Source: Caryophanales bacterium UBA2298
Lineage (GTDB): Bacteria; Bacillota_I; Bacilli_A; Izemoplasmatales; Hujiaoplasmataceae
DNA length: 13,251 nucleotides
Assembly (NCBI GenBank): GCA_002345425.1
Contig: DDWA01000048.1
Span: 1 to 13,251 of the forward strand
Direction of reading: 5' to 3'
Positions 1-7,596 of the stretch are shown in pieces. Position numbers and translations under genes: made by a program. Position 1 is the stretch's first letter; each line of letters starts with the position of its first letter. The notes beneath the pieces are model-generated. The model was given only the letters and a program-made list of their open reading frames with translations. It did no database searches and was not told where the DNA came from.

Positions 1-332
1 ACAATAATTGGAATTTTGGTATCGATTGCAGTATCTAAAAAGAATGCAGTTTCTTCCAAAGTATCTGTACCATGAACGATAACGAAGCCGATTGGATCTT
101 CAAATTTGATTAGTCTTTTTATCAATTTGGATATTTCCAACATCATTTCAGGAGACATAGAAGGTGATGGAATTTCTGAAAACTCGATAACCTCAAGCTC
201 ATGATAAAGTTCAGAGTGCAATAAAGATTGCATAATTTCTTTAGCTGAAAGTGCTGGTTTGACTGTATGAGAAACATCATCAATTCTCATTGAGATTGTC
301 CCTCCAGTAAATATCATATATATTTTACTCAT
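1..332 (-). CDS. ansA: L-asparaginase, N-terminal part (gene runs off the window)
   Basis: Hydrolyses L-asparagine to aspartate and ammonia. Reading the minus strand from the ATG at 332 gives about 110 residues with no stop before the edge; the C-terminal two thirds lie outside. The protein opens with MSKIYMIFTGGTISM, whose TGGTI is the first catalytic-threonine signature of the asparaginase/glutaminase family. Near residues 88-99 is HGTDTLEETAFF, the second signature (HGTDT). EIPSPSMSPE around residue 60 also fits the family. There is no signal peptide, so a cytoplasmic (AnsA-like) enzyme is likely. The start is supported by the Shine-Dalgarno AAGAGGTGAT at 338-347, about 6 bases upstream. 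The product aspartate is the substrate of NadB, encoded nearby, but a separate promoter and terminator suggest separate transcription. The symbol is tentative because type I and type II cannot be separated on this fragment. Confidence 0.9.
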   Translation of the reverse strand, partial: MSKIYMIFTGGTISMRIDDVSHTVKPALSAKEIMQSLLHSELYHELEVIEFSEIPSPSMSPEMMLEISKLIKRLIKFEDPIGFVIVHGTDTLEETAFFLDTAIDTKIPII

Positions 333-356
333 GGGTTATCACCTCTTGCTAAATGT

Positions 357-365
357 ATTATATCA
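357..365 (-). promoter_or_regulatory. Extended -10 promoter of the asparaginase gene
   Basis: On the minus strand this reads TGATATAAT, a perfect TATAAT preceded by the TGn extension. No good -35 box stands at the expected spacing, which is usual for extended -10 promoters. The predicted transcript start is 10-20 bases before the Shine-Dalgarno at 338-347, leaving a short leader with no room for a riboswitch. Confidence 0.6.
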
Positions 366-853
366 TAATCAATCGAAAAGTAAGATAGCTAAAATCAAAT
401 TTTACCATGTTTGTCTGAGCGATTTTCAATGGTGTTTTGAAACCCTATTTTTTAAAGGTCTATTTTTGTGGATATAACAAGCGAAGTATAATTAACAGTT
501 TCCACATTGAACTTCCTAACCGCGAGATTTAGAAGTTTGTATTTAGTTAACATAATATACATTATAGGAAGTTAAATAAGTAAATTAAAAGTAGTGGAAT
601 TCTCCACAAAATATAGTCATTCGAAATAAATGATACAATAATCCGTCTGTTTGCCTTCTTTTATCGTATCTTAATTATATTCAAATTGATACTGATGAGT
701 ATGTTTATTTCTATTCATGGCTACTTGTTCTTTTTTCGTTAAATCCGACCGAAAATTTGGCTCATTTTTTTCATTTTTTTGATGTACCATGTATAAATAC
801 CCCAGTAAATCATAAAAAACTCATAGACTTGAATTTATAAAATTCGTTCCAAC
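366..853. other. Non-coding AT-rich gap with short inverted repeats
   Basis: About 490 bases between the asparaginase promoter and the terminator of the nadAB operon. I find no open frame with a recognisable product; the best small one (ATG at 717, plus, 21 codons) is low-complexity Phe/Ser. It contains an inverted repeat at 510-573, a GTGGA/TCCAC hairpin at 594-607, an ATACT/AGTAT hairpin near 685-698 and a GAATTT-ATA-AAATTC palindrome at 831-845. Three sequences resemble DnaA boxes (467-475, 498-506, 600-608). A TGATACAAT extended -10 lies at 631-639 (plus), so an unannotated small RNA is possible but not demonstrated. The end near 760-780 is T-rich. Confidence 0.6.
510..573. repeat. 9-bp perfect inverted repeat, 46-base spacer
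   Basis: The arms AACTTCCTA (510-518) and TAGGAAGTT (565-573) are exact reverse complements. The spacer is AT-rich and contains no gene. This could be a protein-binding pair or the base of an RNA structure; chance cannot be excluded. Confidence 0.4.
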
Positions 854-881
854 AAAAAAAGAATTAGTTCATGACTAACTC
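854..881 (-). terminator. Intrinsic terminator of the nadA-nadB-PHP operon, overlapping the stop codon
   Basis: On the minus strand GAGTTAGT (881-874) pairs with ACTAATTC (868-861) over 8 bp with one G-U pair. The loop is CATGA and a run of seven T follows (860-854). The TAA stop of the upstream gene (866-864) lies inside the 3' arm. The stem is AU-rich, so it may be a moderate terminator. Confidence 0.6.
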
Positions 882-1661
882 TTCTTCTACTTCTATGCCA
901 ATGTCCCTTGCAAATTTATAAGCTTCTATAATAGCTTCATCAAATAAATATTTTGGTTTGTGTGCATCAGACGAAATTATGGTTTTAACTTTTGATTGTT
1001 TTACTAATTCCCAAAATTCTTTTCGAGGATAACGATACCTTGATTTTTTATCGACAGTAATTTTTCCTTTACGAATTCCGTTAGCATTAATCTCTAAAGC
1101 AACATCATATTTTTCAGCTGCCTGAATTAGGAGTCTACTTAGATATAACATTTCATCGGAAATGTTTGTTTGGTTGAAAAGAAAAATATCTGGGTGCGAA
1201 ATGAATTTGAAGTAACCACTCTTCATCGCTTCAATAAGTGTCTTGATATAAATTTGCATATCTTCAATTTCTTTTACATGATAAATACTTTTGAGTTTGT
1301 TGTTGGATTCAATGTAATGTTGACCTAAAGTTAAATAATCTACATTGGTCAATAATTCTTCGTAGTGTTTTTTTTGTTGAGGAAAATATTCAATCTCAAG
1401 TCCTTTATAGATATTTATTTTGTCTTTGAATTTATCAATTGCTTGTTTTAATTCTTCTAAGTAGATAGGATAATCTTCTAAACTCATTCTAACTGAACGG
1501 TCCTCGAGGAAAATTAAAGGAGCATGATCTGATATACCGATGTTCTTTAATCCAAATTCTATAGCTTTTATAACATAATCTTCTACAGTTCCTTCTGCGT
1601 GATGACAAAGATAAGTATGAGTATGGTAATTGGACTTCATTATTTTATTCTTAAGTGGCAT
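864..1661 (-). CDS. PHP-domain phosphoesterase, histidinol-phosphatase (HisJ/HisK) family
   Basis: A metal-dependent phosphoesterase of the PHP superfamily, 265 residues, the usual length for HisJ-type histidinol phosphatases. Visible metal-ligand motifs, in order: HTHT (residues 13-16), SDHAP (44-48), GLEIEYFP (87-94), QHY (114-116), SHPD (155-158), LEINANG (189-195) and SSDAH (230-234). The family removes phosphate from histidinol phosphate, but no histidine gene is visible. The gene instead sits at the end of the nadA-nadB operon, so the substrate is uncertain. The ATG at 1661 has a good Shine-Dalgarno (AAAGGA, 9 bases away) and overlaps nadB by 22 bases. An internal ATG at 1640 overlaps the nadB stop as TAATG and would begin nearer the family's conserved start (MKSNYHTHT), but has no clear Shine-Dalgarno. 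Either arrangement implies translational coupling. Confidence 0.85.
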   Translation of the reverse strand: MPLKNKIMKSNYHTHTYLCHHAEGTVEDYVIKAIEFGLKNIGISDHAPLIFLEDRSVRMSLEDYPIYLEELKQAIDKFKDKINIYKGLEIEYFPQQKKHYEELLTNVDYLTLGQHYIESNNKLKSIYHVKEIEDMQIYIKTLIEAMKSGYFKFISHPDIFLFNQTNISDEMLYLSRLLIQAAEKYDVALEINANGIRKGKITVDKKSRYRYPRKEFWELVKQSKVKTIISSDAHKPKYLFDEAIIEAYKFARDIGIEVEEELVMN

Positions 1662-3139
1662 CCGATACTTTCCTTTCTTTCAAGAGCTTGTTTTGTGATT
1701 AGATATGCAGTTGTAGCTAAATTTAAGGTCTCATAGTAGTTCTTAGTAAGATTAGGGTATTTTTGAAGATTATTGACAATATCCTTAATCACTTCGTAAG
1801 TTAAGGTCAAACCATCAGTGTTCCGGACAATATGTACATGTTCATCCATATAATCTCCTATTTTCTTACGTATAGGCTTGTAGTTATAATTATAGTTTGG
1901 ATATGTTTGCAATTTGAAATCTTTTATCCAATCATCTTCTTTGATAGTATTGGTGATGTCTTTAGCACATGTTTGAGCAAATACCAAGCATTCTAATAAA
2001 GAGTTTGATGCTAAACGGTTAGCTCCATGGACATTGGTGTTAGCTGTTTCACCGACAGCATAGAGATTCTTTATGGAAGTTCTTGCTTTTAAATCTGTTG
2101 TAATCCCGCCACATAGGAAATGTTCACAAGGAGCGACAGGAATTAAGTCTAAGCCTAAGATATAACCTTCGCTTTTACAACGATTGAAGATTGTTGGAAA
2201 TCTTCTTTCTAGGTATTTAGGATCTAGGTGTCTTGTATCTAGATAAACATGGTCAGTCCATGTATCATACATTTCTCTGTATATTGCTTGTGATACGATG
2301 TCTCTAGGAGCAAGTTCTTTAAGTTCATGGTATTTTTCCATAAAACGTTCATTTTCAATATTAACTAAATAAGCCCCTTCGCCGCGCATTGCTTCTGAGA
2401 TTAAAAACCTCTGGCGTGAAGGGTGTTTTTCTGAGTAAAGGGCTGTTGGATGGAATTGAATGAATTCCATATGATCAATCTTAGCATTAGCGCGGTAAGC
2501 AATGCCTATCCCGTCGCCCGTTGCGTTTAAGTCATTAGTTGTAGCTCCATAGACTGAGCCTACTCCACCAGTTGCTAGGACTACTTTTTTAGAGTATATT
2601 GGATAATATAAAGAATCGTTTTCAAGGACGATTAAGCCACCAACTTGGTTATTCTCCATTATAACATCCAATGCCATGGTGTTACCTAGGAAGGTGATGT
2701 TTGGTTTTTGATTTAAGTATGAAATTAGGGTACTGGTAACATTTTTTCCTGTAGCATCGCCACCACTGTGAAAGATGCGATTATGAGAATGACCGCCTTC
2801 TTTAGTGACTAGAAATTTATTGTCGGAATCAATGTCAAATTCAACTCCAAAAGAGATTAACTTTTTCACTGCTTCATAAGCATTTTCCACTAAAAACTTA
2901 ACAGCTTCTTCATCATTGAGATAAGACCCGGCTTTTAAGGTATCGGTGACATGTGATGAATGGAGGTTGACGTTATCATTATACTCACAGGCGATACCGC
3001 CTTGGGCAAGGCTGGAGTTGGAAAAAGTGATGTCGGTTTTTGAGATTATCACGACATCTAAGTTTTCATCACTATTCAAGGCTGTAAATAAACCGGCTAA
3101 ACCGGTGCCAACTATCAGCACATCACATTTTTTGATCAT
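1640..3139 (-). CDS. nadB: L-aspartate oxidase
   Basis: A flavoprotein that oxidises L-aspartate to iminoaspartate, the first step of de novo NAD synthesis. It has 499 residues, slightly shorter than the E. coli enzyme (540). The FAD-binding Rossmann motif GTGLAG is at 11-16, followed by SSLAQGGIA (42-50), typical of the succinate dehydrogenase/fumarate reductase flavoprotein family. Substrate-site elements are visible: GGHSHNRIFHSGGDATG (115-131), FHPTAL (229-234), LAPRD (276-280, Arg279), CEHFLCGG (338-345, His340), and GETANTNVHGANRLASNSL (363-381, Arg375). The last two are diagnostic of NadB. Its ATG directly follows the nadA TAA with no gap. A GGAG Shine-Dalgarno lies inside the end of nadA, 9 bases upstream of the ATG. 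The product is unstable and is normally passed on to NadA. Confidence 0.97.
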   Translation of the reverse strand: MIKKCDVLIVGTGLAGLFTALNSDENLDVVIISKTDITFSNSSLAQGGIACEYNDNVNLHSSHVTDTLKAGSYLNDEEAVKFLVENAYEAVKKLISFGVEFDIDSDNKFLVTKEGGHSHNRIFHSGGDATGKNVTSTLISYLNQKPNITFLGNTMALDVIMENNQVGGLIVLENDSLYYPIYSKKVVLATGGVGSVYGATTNDLNATGDGIGIAYRANAKIDHMEFIQFHPTALYSEKHPSRQRFLISEAMRGEGAYLVNIENERFMEKYHELKELAPRDIVSQAIYREMYDTWTDHVYLDTRHLDPKYLERRFPTIFNRCKSEGYILGLDLIPVAPCEHFLCGGITTDLKARTSIKNLYAVGETANTNVHGANRLASNSLLECLVFAQTCAKDITNTIKEDDWIKDFKLQTYPNYNYNYKPIRKKIGDYMDEHVHIVRNTDGLTLTYEVIKDIVNNLQKYPNLTKNYYETLNLATTAYLITKQALERKESIGCHLRIK

Positions 3140-4036
3140 TTAACTTAACTCCATCATCCTGTCTAAAGCAATAATCGCTTTTTTTCTTACTTCTTCATCA
3201 ACTTCAATTTCATGAACTTCATCTCTTAAGGAAATATAGAGATCTTCCAGCGTGATTCTTTTCATATTGATACAGTTTAAACCTCGTGATAAAAGGTGGA
3301 ATTTCTTATTGGGATTTGCTTTTTCTAAAGCGTGGATTATTCCCTTATCAGTTCCGATGATAAATTCTTCGAAAGGATCGTTAGTAGCGTAATCTAAAAT
3401 TTGTTTTGTTGAACCAACAAAATCAGCTTTTTTAAGTACTTCGAGCGGTGCTTCCGGATGTACTAAAAGTTTAGCATTTGGAAATTCAGTTCTTTTGTTT
3501 TCTACGTCCTTGATAGTTAATAGGTCATGGATATAGCAAAAGCCTGGCCAAACATCGATGTTATAGCCGAGTTTATCTTTTAAATATAAACCAAGATTTT
3601 TATCAGGAACATACATGACATGTTTATCTTTGTAATTTTTGATAATCTTTTCTGCATTTGAACTAGTCACGATAACATCAGATAAAGCTTTGATGTTAGC
3701 TCTTGTATTCACATAAGTTACTATCACTGTGTCTGGATGAGCTTTTTTATAAGCTAATAGTTCATCATAATCAGCCATGGCTGCCATCCGGCATAAAGCG
3801 TTAGCTTTCGGTAATAATACTTTTTTAGTAGGTGATAATAATTTGGCAGTTTCTGCCATAAAGAACACACCACAAAAAACAATGATATCAGCATCAGTTG
3901 AAGCGGCTACTTTACTAAGCGCTAAAGAGTCACCAACATAATCTGCGATGTCTTGAATTTCATCATTTTGATAAAAGTGCGCTAAGATAACTGCGTTCTT
4001 TTCTTTTTTTAACTTTTTAATCTCTTCTATGTACAT
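3140..4036 (-). CDS. nadA: Quinolinate synthase A
   Basis: Condenses iminoaspartate with dihydroxyacetone phosphate to quinolinate, using an oxygen-sensitive [4Fe-4S] cluster. From the chosen start it has 298 residues, the normal size of compact NadA enzymes. The three cluster cysteines are visible at Cys82 (ALCRMA), Cys167 (GFCYIHD) and Cys255 (LNCINMKR), spaced as in the family. AVILAHFYQ (15-23) and GDSLALSK (35-42) are N-terminal signatures, and HPEAPLEV (193-200) is a third. I chose the ATG at 4036 over the in-frame ATG at 4048: the GAGGA Shine-Dalgarno (4042-4046) lies between them, 5 bases before the downstream ATG, and the upstream one has none. It is first in the operon, ahead of nadB. 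No nadC for the next step is in the window. Confidence 0.96.
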   Translation of the reverse strand: MYIEEIKKLKKEKNAVILAHFYQNDEIQDIADYVGDSLALSKVAASTDADIIVFCGVFFMAETAKLLSPTKKVLLPKANALCRMAAMADYDELLAYKKAHPDTVIVTYVNTRANIKALSDVIVTSSNAEKIIKNYKDKHVMYVPDKNLGLYLKDKLGYNIDVWPGFCYIHDLLTIKDVENKRTEFPNAKLLVHPEAPLEVLKKADFVGSTKQILDYATNDPFEEFIIGTDKGIIHALEKANPNKKFHLLSRGLNCINMKRITLEDLYISLRDEVHEIEVDEEVRKKAIIALDRMMELS

Positions 4037-4073
4037 AATTGTCCTCATTTCTTAAATGTAGTTATCTATTAAT

Positions 4074-4102
4074 ATTATATGCTTTTTTCCGTATTTTTCC
4101 AA
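4074..4102 (-). promoter_or_regulatory. Sigma-A promoter of the nadA operon
   Basis: Minus strand: TTGGAA (4102-4097), 17 bases, TATAAT (4079-4074). Both boxes and the spacing are near consensus. The start should fall around 4067, giving a leader of about 30 bases with no room for a riboswitch. The -35 box lies next to the rarA -10, so the two polymerase footprints overlap. I saw no clear repressor palindrome. Confidence 0.75.
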
Positions 4103-4107
4103 GAATA

Positions 4108-4134
4108 TGATATAATTTATAATGAAAAGAGGTG
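4108..4134 (+). promoter_or_regulatory. Extended -10 promoter and ribosome binding site of rarA
   Basis: TGATATAAT (4108-4116) is a perfect TGn-TATAAT with no convincing -35. AGAGGTG at 4128-4134 is a strong Shine-Dalgarno 8 bases before the ATG at 4143. The predicted start (about 4123) is very close to the Shine-Dalgarno, so the leader is only about 20 bases. Confidence 0.65.
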
Positions 4135-4142
4135 CATAGACT

Positions 4143-5366
4143 ATGTATCAACCTTTAGCTGATAAAGTAAGACCTAAAACCTTTAAGGAAATGATCGGGA
4201 ATGAGAAACTGATAAACACTTTAGATCAACTTCTAAAAAGTGATAATCTAGTTTCGTTAATCCTTTATGGACCTACTGGTGTCGGCAAGACGACAATTGC
4301 CGATATTATTGCCAGTAAGTATCCATTGAATCATTTCCGTTTTAATGCCTCGACCGATAATAAGGCGACACTTAAACAAATTGTTGATACAGTTAAATTA
4401 TATCATTCTGTTATTTTAATCATCGACGAGATTCATCGGATGAATAGAGATATTCAAGATTATTTGTTGCCATATGTGGAAAAGGGAAATATTGTGATGA
4501 TTGGGCTTACTACTGAAAATCCTTATATCTCAGTTAATCCCGCCGTAAGGAGCCGAGTTTCAATCTTTAAAGTAACAAGACCTAAAACTGAAGAAATTGA
4601 AATGTTTTTGAAAAGAATTGATTTTAGTGATTATCAAAAAGAATTAACGATTAAAGATGAAGTTTTCAAAAAGATTGCTTTGGCAGCCAACGGCGAAGTT
4701 AGAACGGCGATTAATATGTTGGAATTATTGGTTTTAGCTGCAGAAAAGAAAGATGTGATTGATTTTGGTTTTATGGAAAAACATTTACCGGAATCACAGA
4801 TTTCTGCTTTTAAAACCGGTGATGATTATTATGATATTTTAAGTGCTTTTCATAAAAGTGTTAGGGGTAGTGATGTTAATGCTGCTCTTCATTATTTAGC
4901 GAGATTGATTGTCGCGGGTGATCTAAAATCATTGGTAAGACGAATTAGAGCGATTGTTTATGAAGACATCGGCTTAGCGAATCCAATGATGGGCGTAAAA
5001 GTTGAAGCTGCATGTAGTGTTGCCGAGAGTGTTGGTTTTCCTGAAGCAAGGAATGCTTTAGGTGCTATCGCTATCGAAATGTGTATTTCTCCTAAATCTA
5101 ATTCTGCACATCTAGCAATTGATAAAGCAATCGCTGATGTCGATGCAGGTAAGACTTTCCAAGTTCCTTCTCATCTAATTAATAATCCAACATATGATGA
5201 TAAAGAGGATTACAAATACGCTCATGATTATGAAAATCATATAGTTAAACAAGATTACTTACCGAAAGAGTTACAAGGAATTGTTTATTATGAACCACAA
5301 ACTCATACTAAACTTGAAAAAGCTTATGCGGAAGAATATTTAAAGAACGAAAAGATAATTAAATAA
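4143..5366 (+). CDS. rarA: Replication-associated recombination protein A (RarA/MgsA, AAA+ ATPase)
   Basis: An AAA+ ATPase of the clamp-loader clade that acts at stalled replication forks, conserved in bacteria and related to eukaryotic WRNIP1. It has 407 residues, close to the family norm of 420-450. The N-terminus (PLADKVRPKTFKEMIGNEKL) is the typical RarA opening. Walker A is GPTGVGKTT (43-51), Walker B is ILIIDEIHR (91-99), sensor 1 is GLTTENP (122-128), and an arginine-containing GEVRTAINMLELL element follows near 195. The C-terminal part has the RarA-specific LVRRIRAIVYEDIGLANP and YKYAHDYENH segments, which distinguish it from RuvB and DnaX. It is a single-gene unit, divergent from nadA and convergent with feoB. 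Confidence 0.95.
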   Translation: MYQPLADKVRPKTFKEMIGNEKLINTLDQLLKSDNLVSLILYGPTGVGKTTIADIIASKYPLNHFRFNASTDNKATLKQIVDTVKLYHSVILIIDEIHRMNRDIQDYLLPYVEKGNIVMIGLTTENPYISVNPAVRSRVSIFKVTRPKTEEIEMFLKRIDFSDYQKELTIKDEVFKKIALAANGEVRTAINMLELLVLAAEKKDVIDFGFMEKHLPESQISAFKTGDDYYDILSAFHKSVRGSDVNAALHYLARLIVAGDLKSLVRRIRAIVYEDIGLANPMMGVKVEAACSVAESVGFPEARNALGAIAIEMCISPKSNSAHLAIDKAIADVDAGKTFQVPSHLINNPTYDDKEDYKYAHDYENHIVKQDYLPKELQGIVYYEPQTHTKLEKAYAEEYLKNEKIIK

Positions 5367-5370
5367 AAAG

Positions 5371-5405
5371 AAAGCCTGGACTAATTTAATGAGTTCAGGC
5401 TTTTT
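5371..5405. terminator. Bidirectional terminator between rarA and feoB
   Basis: AAAGCCTGGACT (5371-5382) pairs with AGTTCAGGCTTT (5392-5403) over 12 bp with one G-U pair and a 9-base loop. T-runs follow on both strands (5401-5405 on plus; CTTTCTTTTT on minus). The structure begins 4 bases after the rarA stop and ends just before the feoB stop at 5407-5409, so it serves both genes. Confidence 0.9.
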
Positions 5406-5406
5406 A

Positions 5407-7536
5407 TTATTTGGAAATATTTAGATATTTATTAGGTCTCAAAATTAGATATAGTAGAATAATTAATAAAATGATTCCAATAATTGACCAAACATTGAAC
5501 ACACCAGTAAAAATTGAACCGACTTGGTAAATAATCAACGAGATGGTATACGCCATCAGAGTTTGAAAGCCGATTGCTATCCATGTCCATTTTTTACTAC
5601 CCATTTCTCTTTTTATCGTCGCAATCGCTGCTATACATGGAGCGCAGATAAGATTGAATACTAAGAATGAATAAGAACTAAGTGGAGTAAAATCAACAGA
5701 TAATAAAGTCCAAATTTCCGCACCACTTTCTGACACTTCAGCAAATCCATAAAGCACACCAAAGGTACTAACAACATTTTCTTTGGCAATTAAACCAGTT
5801 AAAGTTGCGACTGTTGCTTTCCAATTACCCCAACCTAAAGGCGAAAATATCACATCAATCAGTTTTCCAGCACTTGCTAAAATTGATTGGTTAGGATCAG
5901 ATATCATAACAAAGGACCAACTGAAATTTGAAAGAAACCAAACAATTACTGATGCTAATAAAATTATCGTACCAGCTTTTTTAACAAAAGATTTTAATTT
6001 ATGATAAACATGAAAAGCAAGTCCTTTGACACTAGGTAGATGGTAATCAGGCAATTCCATTATAAATGGTGATGCTTTACCTGCAAAACCTTTGAATTTT
6101 TTTAGAATTATGCTAGAGATGATAATCATGGCTATTCCTAATAAATAAGCAGATGGGGCGATTAACCATTGAATACTTGACCCTCTAAACATCGCTCCGG
6201 CGATTAGTGCAATGATAGGGAGTTTTGCTCCACATGGCATAAAAGTTGTTGTCATGATCATTACTTTCCTGTTGCTTTCTTCTTCGATTGTTCGAGCAGC
6301 CATAACTCCGGGAATGCCACATCCCGTTGACATCAACATTGGAAAGAATGATTTTCCTGAAAGTCCAAATTTTCTAAAGATCCTATCTAGAATAAAAGCT
6401 ATTCTAGCCATATATCCGCTTTCTTCTAAAATACCTAATAACAAAAATAAAACGAACATTTGCGGTAAAAATCCTAAGACAGCACCGACCCCACCAATAA
6501 TTCCTTCAACCAGTACACCTTGAAGCCAAGGCCATGCATTTATCGACACTAACCAACCATTAACTATTGCAGGTAAACCGTTATCACCAAAGATGGTGTC
6601 ATTGACGAAATCGGTCATGATACCGCCAACTGTTGAAATTGATAGGTAATAAACTAAAAATATGATTACTGCAAAGATTGGTAGACCTAAGTATTTATTA
6701 GTTAAAATCTTGTCAATTTTATGACTTACAGACTGAACTTTGATTTTATTTTTTAGGTAAACTCTATCGACAAAGCGATTAATGAAAGCATATCTTTCTC
6801 TCGTGATTAAGGATTCGCTGTCATCATCTTTTAAAGATTCAAATGCTTCAATTTTTGAATTTATCTGTTTTAAAACTATCTCATCTAAATTTAGATCTTC
6901 TAAAGCTTTTTCATCTTTTTCAAAGACTTTGATTGCATACCATCTAAGCTTATCGTTATCCACTTTTGCTTTTATTGTTTCAGCTATCTCCGTAATTAAA
7001 TGTTCAATCTCTTGAGAATACCAAACAACTGGGCGAAATGTATAACCTTCTTCTTTTATCTTGATTGTTTGAGTAATTAGTTCTTCAGATCCTTGGCTTT
7101 TTAAAGCTGTAATTTCTACTACTGGACAATTAAGCGTTTTACCGATAGCAGCTGATTTGATTACATCTTTATTTTTAGCTATTACATCCATCATGTTAAT
7201 CGCTATTACCACCGGAACTCCAGTTTCAATTAATTGAGTGGTCAGATAGAGATTTCTTTCAAGGTTACTCCCATCGACGATATTAATAATCACATCAGGT
7301 TTTTCGTTAAGAATATAATCTCTTGAGATAACTTCTTCTAGGGAGTACGGCGATAGTGAATATATTCCCGGTAAATCGATGACTGTAATATCTTTATGAG
7401 AGCGAATGAAGCCCTCTTTTTTTTCAACCGTAACCCCCGGCCAATTGCCGATATGCTGGTTATTGCCTGTTAGGCTATTAAATAGTGTGGTTTTTCCGCT
7501 ATTAGGATTACCTACTAAAACTATTTTCATCTTCAT
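5407..7536 (-). CDS. feoB: Ferrous iron transport protein B
   Basis: Inner-membrane ferrous iron transporter with an N-terminal GTPase domain, about 709 residues, typical for FeoB. G-protein motifs: G1 GNPNSGKTT (9-17), G2 in NWPGVTVE (31-38), G3 DLPG (54-57), G4 NMMD (114-117), G5 around ITALKS (142-147). A helical regulatory segment follows to about residue 280, then the polytopic membrane domain starting near YLGLPIFAVIIFLVYY. The two Gate signatures are present: STGCGIPGVMAARTIE (about 402-417) with FMPCGAKLPI (about 431-440), and APCIAAIATIKREMG (about 631-645). The start at 7536 follows a strong GAGGAGA Shine-Dalgarno at about 6 bases. It lies 60 bases downstream of feoA; that gap contains a palindrome matching the one at the feoA promoter. 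No feoC follows. Confidence 0.98.
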   Translation of the reverse strand: MKMKIVLVGNPNSGKTTLFNSLTGNNQHIGNWPGVTVEKKEGFIRSHKDITVIDLPGIYSLSPYSLEEVISRDYILNEKPDVIINIVDGSNLERNLYLTTQLIETGVPVVIAINMMDVIAKNKDVIKSAAIGKTLNCPVVEITALKSQGSEELITQTIKIKEEGYTFRPVVWYSQEIEHLITEIAETIKAKVDNDKLRWYAIKVFEKDEKALEDLNLDEIVLKQINSKIEAFESLKDDDSESLITRERYAFINRFVDRVYLKNKIKVQSVSHKIDKILTNKYLGLPIFAVIIFLVYYLSISTVGGIMTDFVNDTIFGDNGLPAIVNGWLVSINAWPWLQGVLVEGIIGGVGAVLGFLPQMFVLFLLLGILEESGYMARIAFILDRIFRKFGLSGKSFFPMLMSTGCGIPGVMAARTIEEESNRKVMIMTTTFMPCGAKLPIIALIAGAMFRGSSIQWLIAPSAYLLGIAMIIISSIILKKFKGFAGKASPFIMELPDYHLPSVKGLAFHVYHKLKSFVKKAGTIILLASVIVWFLSNFSWSFVMISDPNQSILASAGKLIDVIFSPLGWGNWKATVATLTGLIAKENVVSTFGVLYGFAEVSESGAEIWTLLSVDFTPLSSYSFLVFNLICAPCIAAIATIKREMGSKKWTWIAIGFQTLMAYTISLIIYQVGSIFTGVFNVWSIIGIILLIILLYLILRPNKYLNISK

Positions 7537-7552
7537 AAAAATCTCCTCATTA

Positions 7553-7570
7553 AGTTAGCGTTAACTAACT
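7553..7570. promoter_or_regulatory. Second feo operator candidate, in the feoA-feoB gap
   Basis: AGTTAG (7553-7558), six bases, CTAACT (7565-7570): a perfect 6+6 inverted repeat with the same half-sites and spacing as 7908-7925. A weak promoter-like TTAATAAT (minus, 7586-7579) lies 8 bases upstream, with TTGCCG further up as a poor -35. The site could therefore control an internal feoB promoter. In RNA the same sequence can form a 6-bp hairpin before the feoB ribosome binding site. Confidence 0.55.
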
Positions 7571-7596
7571 CTAGCAACATTATTAATGCCAAAGAA

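Noticed and set aside
366..853. Replication origin, suggested by DnaA-box-like sequences
   Set aside because: No exact DnaA box, only two or three near matches, and no dnaA, dnaN or rpmH next to it.
2946..3143. Open frame on plus opposite the start of nadB
   Set aside because: Antisense to a well-supported gene, no family resemblance, no ribosome binding site seen.
4037..4048. Upstream ATG at 4048 as the nadA start
   Set aside because: The only good Shine-Dalgarno (GAGGA, 4042-4046) lies after this ATG and 5 bases before the ATG at 4036; the protein from 4036 starts like other NadA proteins.
5783..7015. Three plus-strand open frames opposite feoB (5783-6004, 6212-6523, 6782-7015)
   Set aside because: All lie antisense to clear FeoB coding sequence and have low-complexity translations without recognisable domains.
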